Shown: in pieces, positions 1 to 5,665 of the stretch
Layout: every line of letters starts with the position of its first letter
Position numbering within the stretch: the stretch's first letter is position 1
From: an uncultured Clostridia bacterium
GTDB lineage: Bacteria; Bacillota; Clostridia; TANB77; CAG-508
Direction: 5' to 3'
Assembly (NCBI GenBank): GCA_948852945.1
Contig: CAQPBJ010000019.1
Coordinates: 1 to 28,849 of the forward strand
Length of the DNA: 28,849 nt
Position numbers and translations under genes: made by a program
The notes under the pieces: generated by a model
What the model was told of the DNA's origin: nothing
Database searches by the model: none
The model's input: only the letters and a program-made list of their open reading frames with translations

Positions 1-79
1 CTTTTATTTCAAAATTTATTTCTTCTAATATAGTTTCTGCACCAAATTCTACAGCACCATTTACAATTGTATAATTCAT
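1..79 (-). CDS. ABC-F family ATPase, N-terminal fragment
   Basis: The window edge cuts this gene after 26 codons. The visible N-terminus reads MNYTIVNGAVEFGAETILEE and continues INFEIK. This is the usual opening of an ABC-F ATP-binding cassette protein (first beta strand, aromatic/FG region and 'L..I.FEI' just before Walker A). ABC-F proteins are soluble twin-ATPase factors that act on the ribosome. The ATG at 77-79 lies 2 bp after the stop of the upstream HAD gene, and a GAGAG ribosome binding site sits inside that gene's 3' end, so the two are probably co-transcribed. No Walker A is visible because the window ends first, so the assignment rests on a short stretch. Confidence 0.6.
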   Translation of the reverse strand, partial: MNYTIVNGAVEFGAETILEEINFEIK

Positions 80-81
80 TT

Positions 82-663
82 TTAACACTCTCTATTTTCT
101 AAACTTCTTAATATATCATCAGTAGAATTAAATTTTACACTTTTAATTCCAACTGAATTTCCTACTTCAACATTTTTTATTTTATCATCAAAGAAAATTG
201 TTTCATTCTTATTCAAATTTAACTTTTGAATTAATCTTTCATAAAATTTTACATCTGGTTTCATAAAATGTTCTATATGAGAACACACCATATCATCAAC
301 TAGATTTTCTATATCTACTTTTTTCTTTAAATATTCTAATGTAGGTTGTGTAATATTTGAAAAAATATAAATTTTATATCCTTGTTCTTTTAATTTGTAC
401 ATTAATTCAACAGTTTCATTTATTACCGGCAAATTTTTTTCATAATTTTCTGGAGATAATACAGTTGCATATTCCTCATATTCTTTTCCTAATCTTCTCA
501 AAATATTTATAAATTCAGCTACTTCCATTTTACCTAATAAACATTTGCTAAAACTCACTTTATTTTCTCTTAGTTTAGTAACATCTAAATTATCTCTAGC
601 TTTTGTAAATGCAGAATCATCTAAAATGACTCCACCTACATCTAAAACAATATTTTTAATCAT
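82..663 (-). CDS. HAD-superfamily hydrolase (subfamily IA-like)
   Basis: This 193-residue soluble protein is predicted to be a phosphatase of the haloacid dehalogenase superfamily; its substrate cannot be told from sequence. All four motifs are visible. Motif I is VLDVGGVILD near residue 6, with the nucleophile Asp; the second Asp is replaced by Gly-Gly as in the DxGGV subgroup. Motif II is the Ser in IYIFSNIT. Motif III is the Lys in FMKPDVKFYE. Motif IV is FFDDKIKNVEVG with the acidic pair. The start is ATG 661-663 with GAGAGGA seven bases upstream. It has its own promoter (689-717) and leads into the ABC-F gene two bases later. Confidence 0.85.
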   Translation of the reverse strand: MIKNIVLDVGGVILDDSAFTKARDNLDVTKLRENKVSFSKCLLGKMEVAEFINILRRLGKEYEEYATVLSPENYEKNLPVINETVELMYKLKEQGYKIYIFSNITQPTLEYLKKKVDIENLVDDMVCSHIEHFMKPDVKFYERLIQKLNLNKNETIFFDDKIKNVEVGNSVGIKSVKFNSTDDILRSLENREC

Positions 664-688
664 TCTCTTTTCCTCTCAATACCATTCC

Positions 689-717
689 ATAGTAGCACAA
701 AGCGTCTTAATTATCAA
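689..717 (-). promoter_or_regulatory. Sigma-A promoter for the HAD gene
   Basis: On the minus strand TTGATA (712-717) and TACTAT (689-694) are separated by exactly 17 bp. They sit about 25 bp upstream of the HAD start, just after the pgi terminator, so the HAD/ABC-F pair is a separate transcription unit. Confidence 0.65.
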
Positions 718-722
718 TAAAT

Positions 723-757
723 AAAAAAAGAATAAGCATCATTACTCATTCTTTTTA
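723..757 (-). terminator. Intrinsic terminator after pgi
   Basis: An 11-bp stem (726-736 with 745-755, one G-U pair) is followed on the minus strand by a run of seven T. It ends the pgi transcript just before the HAD promoter. The plus strand also has five T after the stem, so it could work both ways. Confidence 0.75.
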
Positions 758-768
758 AATAATTGATA

Positions 769-833
769 TTAATTGAAAACAAGTTTTCAATTAACTACTA
801 ATCCTGCTAAAGCTTTGCTTGTTACAAGATTAG
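769..833 (-). repeat. Two-hairpin structured element at the 3' end of pgi
   Basis: Two hairpins lie side by side. One is a 12-bp perfect inverted repeat (TTAATTGAAAAC, 769-780, with 783-794). The other is a 9-bp stem (798-806 with 825-833) that on the minus strand encloses the loop TAACAAGCAAAGCTTTAG. Almost the same loop, on a different stem sequence, recurs at 28697-28732 inside a larger palindromic element. The pgi stop codon (830-832) lies in the stem. In the pgi transcript the stem has one G-U wobble and otherwise pairs fully. Function is unknown; a mobile or RNA-level structured repeat is inferred. Confidence 0.6.
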
Positions 834-2134
834 CAATATCCTGGTTTTTCTAATAATCTAAACATATTGCTCTTATATTCTTCAACACCTGGTTGATTAA
901 ATGGATTAACACCCAAAATAAATCCAGACATTGCACAAGCTTTTTCAAAGAAATAAATTAAATGTCCTAAATTTTCTTCATCTAATTTATCAATAGTAAT
1001 CTTCATGTTAGGAACGTTACCAGTAACGTGAGCCTCAATAGTTCCTTCCATCGCCTTTTTATTTATATAATCTAAACCTTTTCCTGCTAAATAGTTTAGT
1101 CCATCAGCATTCTCAGCATCTTCTTTAACAATAATATCAGAATGTGGTTCTTCAACAGCTAAAACTGTTTCCATCAAAATTCTTTCACCATCTTGAATAT
1201 ATTGACCCATTGAATGTAAATCTGTAGTTAAATCTACTCCAGCTGGAAAAATTCCTTTTCCATCTTTTCCTTCACTTTCACCATAAAGTTGTTTCCACCA
1301 TTCAGTCATATAATGTAATTGAGGTTCATAGTTTGCTAAAACTTCAACTTTTTTACCTGAATTATAAATTAAATTTCTAACAACTGCATATTTATAACAA
1401 TCATTAAATTTAACACTTGGATCCATATATTTTTCTCTTGCATCTTTTGCACCTTGCATTAATTTATCTATATCAACTCCAGCTGTAGCAATTGGTAAAA
1501 GTCCAACAGCAGTTAATACAGAAAATCTTCCACCTACGTTATCTGGAATAACAAAAGTTTCATATCCTTCTTGATCAGCTAGTCCTTTTAAAGCTCCTCT
1601 TTTTTTATCTGTTGTAACATAAATTCTTTTCTTAGCTTCTTCAACACCATATTTAGTTTCAATAGCTTCTCTTAAAACTCTAAAAGCAATTGCTGGTTCT
1701 GTTGTAGTTCCTGATTTAGAAATAACATTTATAGAAATATCTCTTTCTCCAATCAAATTTAATAAATCAGTTAAATAATTAGAACTTAAATTATTTCCTG
1801 CATATACTATCATTGGCATTTTTCTTTTTTTAGCTGGTAACATATTATTAAAGCAATTTGTAACAGCTTCTATAACAGCTCTAGCACCTAAATATGACCC
1901 TCCTATACCTATTACAACTAATACATCTGAATCTGACTGAATTTTACTAGCTGCCTTTTTAATTCTTTCGAATTCTTCTTTATCATAATTTTCAGGAAGA
2001 TCTATCCACCCTCTAAAATCTGTTTCTATATTAGGATTATCATGTAATTTTTTATGATTTTCTGAAACTACTGATTCCATCTCATAAATCATTCTTTCAT
2101 TTATACTTGAATTTTCGAAATTAAATTTTACCAT
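830..2134 (-). CDS. pgi: Glucose-6-phosphate isomerase
   Basis: This cytosolic enzyme interconverts glucose-6-phosphate and fructose-6-phosphate in glycolysis and gluconeogenesis. The 434 residues contain the sugar-phosphate-binding VVIGIGGSYLGARA (about 73-86), ISKSGTTTEPAIAF (138-151), GGRFSVLTAVGLLPIA (201-216), the active-site GESEGKDGKG (285-294), TDLHSMGQY with the ring-opening His near 307, and the C-terminal VEEYKSNMF with the conserved Lys. ATG 2132-2134 has AGGAGG eight bases upstream. Family members usually continue about a dozen residues after the KPGY motif; here the protein ends KPGYC, and the stop codon falls in a structured repeat. It has its own promoter and terminator. Confidence 0.97.
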   Translation of the reverse strand: MVKFNFENSSINERMIYEMESVVSENHKKLHDNPNIETDFRGWIDLPENYDKEEFERIKKAASKIQSDSDVLVVIGIGGSYLGARAVIEAVTNCFNNMLPAKKRKMPMIVYAGNNLSSNYLTDLLNLIGERDISINVISKSGTTTEPAIAFRVLREAIETKYGVEEAKKRIYVTTDKKRGALKGLADQEGYETFVIPDNVGGRFSVLTAVGLLPIATAGVDIDKLMQGAKDAREKYMDPSVKFNDCYKYAVVRNLIYNSGKKVEVLANYEPQLHYMTEWWKQLYGESEGKDGKGIFPAGVDLTTDLHSMGQYIQDGERILMETVLAVEEPHSDIIVKEDAENADGLNYLAGKGLDYINKKAMEGTIEAHVTGNVPNMKITIDKLDEENLGHLIYFFEKACAMSGFILGVNPFNQPGVEEYKSNMFRLLEKPGYC

Positions 2135-2160
2135 AAGTTATTCCTCCTCGTTTTTTCTTT

Positions 2161-2189
2161 ATTATATGGATAATTATTTTTTTTATCAA
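2161..2189 (-). promoter_or_regulatory. Sigma-A promoter for pgi
   Basis: TTGATA (2184-2189) and a perfect TATAAT (2161-2166) are separated by 17 bp on the minus strand, about 27 bp upstream of the pgi start codon. The -35 box lies inside one arm of a dyad, ATCAAGTA (2185-2192) / TACTTGAT (2216-2223). Confidence 0.75.
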
Positions 2190-2212
2190 GTATTTTAATA
2201 AGCGATTTATCA

Positions 2213-3310
2213 CTATACTTGATTAATTACTTCTGCTAAATATTTCATACTAGTTAAACATTCTTCCATCGTATTTCCAGTAGCTCCAACTTCTATAATA
2301 CACGCTCCTTTAGCAACGTGTTCATTATATCTATACTTGGTTAATAATATTGGTCTAAATAATCCTGGATACATTTCATTTGCTTTTTCTTGGATTTTAA
2401 TAGCTATTTTTAAATTCTGATTCCAATTTTCATGACTAAGTCCACCTTCATTACTCCCCATAACAAACATCAATTGAGCCACTTTTTCTTCTCCTATCAT
2501 AACGCTTGGCCCATATGTACTATCAGCAATTGCATCCCTATGCAAATCAATTACTAAATCAGCAGAATTAGAATTCAAAACATTTTGAACTGTTTCTAAA
2601 GACCTAGTATAAGCACCATTATATTCAGGATAATCATGAAAAGTTTCATCATGAATAATATTAAATCCTTTAGCTACTAACCTATTTTTAAGTTCTGTTC
2701 CAACTCCCACTACGCTGCAATTAGTATTCAATGTTCTAAAATTTCCACTAGCCTCATAATTAAAACTTTCTGTTGGAGTATAGCTCTCACTTGTATGGGT
2801 ATGAAAAATAACAATATTGCTTTTATCAAAATCAACATCTGGTGTAAGCATCTCTTGTGTTAATTCTACAGAAGTTTGATTTCTAACTTTGACTGTTGAA
2901 TACATTGAATTATAAATTTCTTCTTTATTATGTTCAGCAACCACAGATGTAATCGGAGAAACAGGTATTTCTTCTATACTTTGTTCATTCTTATTAGATG
3001 TCATAACTATATTTTCATCAGATACAACATCTTTTGAAAAAGATAAAATAACACTCTCAAATTCTTTTGAAATAAAGTTTTCATTGTTTTTTTTATTTTT
3101 AATATAATCATCATCTAAGTTTTCATCTAAACATTCTATAAAAGTTTTATCTTTAAATTCTTTTTTCTTATCTTCAACAATTGATTTTAAATCTATATTT
3201 GAAACAAATTTAAAAAATCTAGTAATCACTAAAATACAAATTATAAGTATTCCAATTTTTACTAGATTTTTTATCATGTCTCCTATTCGAATAACTCTAA
3301 AATTTATCAT
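2213..3310 (-). CDS. spoIIP: Stage II sporulation protein P
   Basis: SpoIIP is a cell-wall amidase/endopeptidase of the SpoIID-SpoIIM-SpoIIP machine that thins septal peptidoglycan during engulfment of the forespore. From ATG 3308-3310 (GAGG five bases upstream) the protein has 365 residues. It has a short cytosolic start, one membrane anchor at about 17-34, a variable charged linker, then the conserved domain: IVIFHTHTSESYTP (about 166-179), GVGTELKNRL, VIDLHRDA (about 253-260) and a C-terminal CIIEVGATGNTMEE. The His and Glu of HTHTSE and the His of DLHRD are the expected zinc ligands. An upstream in-frame ATG at 3355 lacks a ribosome binding site. It is monocistronic, and a sigma-E-like promoter precedes it. 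Confidence 0.93.
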   Translation of the reverse strand: MINFRVIRIGDMIKNLVKIGILIICILVITRFFKFVSNIDLKSIVEDKKKEFKDKTFIECLDENLDDDYIKNKKNNENFISKEFESVILSFSKDVVSDENIVMTSNKNEQSIEEIPVSPITSVVAEHNKEEIYNSMYSTVKVRNQTSVELTQEMLTPDVDFDKSNIVIFHTHTSESYTPTESFNYEASGNFRTLNTNCSVVGVGTELKNRLVAKGFNIIHDETFHDYPEYNGAYTRSLETVQNVLNSNSADLVIDLHRDAIADSTYGPSVMIGEEKVAQLMFVMGSNEGGLSHENWNQNLKIAIKIQEKANEMYPGLFRPILLTKYRYNEHVAKGACIIEVGATGNTMEECLTSMKYLAEVINQV

Positions 3311-3342
3311 TATAACCTCATATATAATAAAGCATTTATTAT

Positions 3343-3370
3343 AATATATGTACAAATGATAAAAATATAA
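3343..3370 (-). promoter_or_regulatory. Possible sigma-E promoter for spoIIP
   Basis: On the minus strand TTATATT (3364-3370), a 13-bp gap and CATATATT (3343-3350) resemble the sigma-E consensus (KMATATT and CATACANT). SpoIIP acts in the mother cell and its gene is sigma-E controlled in Bacillus, which supports the reading. AT-rich sequence makes chance matches easy. Confidence 0.4.
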
Positions 3371-3380
3371 CTAATTTTTT

Positions 3381-4634
3381 CTATTCAAATATCTTATTGA
3401 AAATTTCTTCAGCCGTTAATTTAACCTCTTGTTCTTCACCTGTTTCCATATCTTTAAGTTTAGCACAATTATTTTTAACTTCATCATCACCAATAGTTAA
3501 AACAAATCTTGCTTTTTTCTTATCAGCATATTTAAATTGTGCCTTTAAACTTCTTTCACAAATATCTTTTTCACATAATAAGCCTTCATCTCTTAAATCC
3601 ATTATTAGTTTAGTAGCACATAAGTTAGCCTCTTCTCCAACAGTTGCTATATATAAATCCATATTATAATCTTGTATCTCTTCTCCATTATATTTTTCAA
3701 AAAGATCAAGTAATCTTTCAACTCCCATAGCAAAACCAACAGCTGGCGTATCTTGTCCTCCAACTTCTTTTACTAATCCGTCATATCTACCACCACCAAG
3801 AACTGTTAAACCATCATCTTCTGATACAAATTCAAAAACAGTTTTTGTATAATAGTCTAATCCTCTAACTATAGAAGAATCAATTTCAAAAGAAATTTCT
3901 AAATTAGTTAAAAGTTTTTTTACATTCTCAAAGTGTGTTCTGCACTCTTCACATAAATAATCTAATATAATTGGTGCTCCTTGATTCAATTCCTTACATT
4001 TTTTCTCTTTGCAATCTAAAATTCTCATTGGATTTTTTTCAAATCTTGTTTTACAAGTATCACAATATGTATCTAAATTTGGTCTAATAAAATCTCTTAA
4101 AGCTTCTTGATATTTTTTTCTACATTCACTACATCCAATACTATTAATATTAAGTTTAATATTAGGAATATTTAAAGCTTCAAAAATCTTATTTCCTAAA
4201 GTTATAACCTCAACATCAGCTAAATAGCTACTAGTACCTAATACTTCTGTTCCGAATTGTCTAAACTCTCTTAATCTTCCCTTTTGAACATTTTCATATC
4301 TATACATTGGCATCTCATACCATAATTTAATTGGTGTAGCTTGACTTGACATACCATTTTCAATATAACTTCTAACGACACCTGCTGTTCCTTCTGGTCT
4401 TAATGTAATGCTTCTTCCACCTTTATCTTCAAAAGTATACATTTCTTTTTGAACAACATCAGTAGTTTCTCCAACACCTCTTGAAAATAATTCTGTATGT
4501 TCAAAAACAGGAACTCTTATCTCTTTCATACCAGCATTCTCAAATATTTCACTTACAACGCTCTCAATGTATTGCCATTTATATACTTCATCTGGCAAAA
4601 TATCTTTTGTGCCTTTTGGTTTTTGTATTATCAT
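3381..4634 (-). CDS. hisS: Histidyl-tRNA synthetase
   Basis: This class II synthetase charges tRNA-His with histidine in the cytosol. Its 417 residues match the family's usual length. Motifs in order: PKGTKDILPDE at the N-terminus, motif 2 region RPEGTAGVVRSYIE and FRQFGTEVLG, the insertion domain with paired cysteines (CSEC, CDTC, CEEC), the histidine-specific RGLDYYTKTVFE and GGGRYDGL, motif 3 VGFAMGVERLLDL, and a C-terminal anticodon-binding domain. ATG 4632-4634 has TCCTCC on the plus strand (GGAGGA) six bases upstream. It lies downstream of the MBL gene, as in many Clostridia, with a structured repeat between them and a possible promoter of its own. I saw no T-box leader. Confidence 0.97.
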   Translation of the reverse strand: MIIQKPKGTKDILPDEVYKWQYIESVVSEIFENAGMKEIRVPVFEHTELFSRGVGETTDVVQKEMYTFEDKGGRSITLRPEGTAGVVRSYIENGMSSQATPIKLWYEMPMYRYENVQKGRLREFRQFGTEVLGTSSYLADVEVITLGNKIFEALNIPNIKLNINSIGCSECRKKYQEALRDFIRPNLDTYCDTCKTRFEKNPMRILDCKEKKCKELNQGAPIILDYLCEECRTHFENVKKLLTNLEISFEIDSSIVRGLDYYTKTVFEFVSEDDGLTVLGGGRYDGLVKEVGGQDTPAVGFAMGVERLLDLFEKYNGEEIQDYNMDLYIATVGEEANLCATKLIMDLRDEGLLCEKDICERSLKAQFKYADKKKARFVLTIGDDEVKNNCAKLKDMETGEEQEVKLTAEEIFNKIFE

Positions 4635-4654
4635 TTTTATTCCTCCATTCTTTT

Positions 4655-4683
4655 TCTATATATGTCATTATATATGTCATCAA
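4655..4683 (-). promoter_or_regulatory. Possible sigma-A promoter for hisS
   Basis: On the minus strand TTGATG (4678-4683) and TATAGA (4655-4660) are spaced 17 bp apart, 20 bp upstream of the hisS start. The -35 box directly abuts the end of the 122-bp repeat. The bases GTCATCA next to the repeat are also present beside its second copy, so the box may have arrived with the repeat. Confidence 0.4.
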
Positions 4684-4805
4684 GTTGAAAAAAGAAACAA
4701 GTATTGCTAGGCACAAAGATAATTAATATTACGAGGCGTACGTGTGTACGTCGCAGTAATTTAATTATCTTTGTAACAACGCAAGACGCCGTTTATTTTT
4801 TCAAC
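4684..4805. repeat. 122-bp palindromic repeat, family A copy 1
   Basis: A long imperfect hairpin fills the MBL-hisS gap. The outer stem pairs GTTGAAAAAAGAAAC (4684-4698) with GTTTATTTTTTCAAC (4791-4805), with one mismatch. A central stem pairs CAAAGATAATTAA with TTAATTATCTTTG, and its tip ACGT-GTGT-ACGT closes the loop. Compared with copy 2 at 5538-5659 the interior differs by one base, while the outer stem differs by four bases forming two compensatory pairs. The element begins 2 bp past the MBL stop codon on the transcribed strand. It encodes no protein; a selected RNA or DNA hairpin is inferred. Confidence 0.85.
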
Positions 4806-4807
4806 GC

Positions 4808-5458
4808 TTAAAAGTCTTTTTTACGAAGTTCCAAATATATCGGTTTTTCTTCCTTAATCATTGTACTCTTCCCGTGACCTGGATAAATAATAGTATTCTC
4901 AGGCAATATCAAAATTCTATTAACAATAGAATCCATAATATCCTCCATACTACCAGTAGGCAAATCAGTTCTACCCCAAGTACCAGAAAAAATAGTATCA
5001 CCTGTAAAAATCATATCCTCATGAAGACAATACAAGCAAAGTCCACCTTTAGTATGTCCAGGAGTAGCAATAACTCTAAACTCTATATCTCCAATATGAA
5101 TTAAATCACCATCATCAATTCTAGAATCCGCTTCTAATTCTGGATTATGAGTTTCAGTATAATACGTTAAACTAATAGACTCATCATATAAACCTGTACT
5201 ATCAGCACGACTTATTAAAACCTTTCCACCCTTTACACCTTGAAGTTGGTCAACAGCCCCAATATGGTCAGCATGACAATGAGTAAGAAAAATATATTTT
5301 AAATTCACTCCTAATATATCTAACATCTCTATAACTTTATCTACTTCAGCACCAGGATCTATAACCATAGCCTCTTTAGATTCTTCATCAGCAACTATAT
5401 AACAATTTGTAACTAAATTTTTTTCACCAACATGTAGTTTTAATGTCTTTAATATCAT
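4808..5458 (-). CDS. MBL-fold metallo-hydrolase (glyoxalase II-like)
   Basis: This 216-residue cytosolic metallo-beta-lactamase-fold hydrolase resembles hydroxyacylglutathione hydrolase. The binuclear metal ligands are visible: THCHADHIGA (HxHxDH), ATPGHTKGGLC, FTGDTIFSGTWGRTD and the C-terminal YPGHGKST. Members next to rel and hisS in Firmicutes are annotated only as glyoxalase-like hydrolases, and their physiological substrate is uncertain. ATG 5456-5458 is preferred because GAGGGAG lies a few bases upstream; a longer in-frame start at 5506 has no ribosome binding site and would add a charged 16-residue tail. It is flanked on both sides by copies of the 122-bp repeat. Confidence 0.9.
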   Translation of the reverse strand: MILKTLKLHVGEKNLVTNCYIVADEESKEAMVIDPGAEVDKVIEMLDILGVNLKYIFLTHCHADHIGAVDQLQGVKGGKVLISRADSTGLYDESISLTYYTETHNPELEADSRIDDGDLIHIGDIEFRVIATPGHTKGGLCLYCLHEDMIFTGDTIFSGTWGRTDLPTGSMEDIMDSIVNRILILPENTIIYPGHGKSTMIKEEKPIYLELRKKDF

Positions 5459-5537
5459 TTCAATCTCCCTCTTTTTACTTCTTTTATCCTTTGTATTTTC
5501 TAACATTATTCTTTATTATTAATTATTCCGTCATCAG

Positions 5538-5659
5538 GTTAAGAAAAGAAACAAGTATTGCTAGGCACAAAGATAATTAATATTATGAGGCGTACGTGTG
5601 TACGTCGCAGTAATTTAATTATCTTTGTAACAACGCAAGACGCCGTTTATTTTCTTAAC
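5538..5659. repeat. 122-bp palindromic repeat, family A copy 2
   Basis: This is the second copy of the element at 4684-4805, placed between rel and the MBL gene. The outer stem is GTTAAGAAAAGAAAC (5538-5552) with GTTTATTTTCTTAAC (5645-5659). Relative to copy 1, positions 4 and 6 of the left arm changed (G to A, A to G), and so did their partners in the right arm (C to T, T to C). The only interior change is C to T at 5586. It starts 6 bp after the rel stop codon on the transcribed strand. Both copies are preceded by GTCATCA on the plus strand. Confidence 0.85.
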
Positions 5660-5665
5660 GTCTAA

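Noticed and set aside
4684..4805. Integron attC site
   Set aside because: The ends GTT...AAC and the long hairpin recall attC, but attC runs from RYYYAAC to GTTRRRY, the reverse order, and there is no integrase or gene cassette structure.
4635..4807. T-box leader upstream of hisS
   Set aside because: The gap is taken up by the repeat; no AGGGTGGNACCGCG-type T-box bulge or specifier loop is visible.
5459..5506. Longer N-terminus for the MBL hydrolase
   Set aside because: The extra 16 residues are charged and unlike the family, and only the ATG at 5456-5458 has a ribosome binding site.
4684..5659. CRISPR array
   Set aside because: Only two copies of a 122-bp element, separated by a whole gene; no short spaced repeats and no cas genes.
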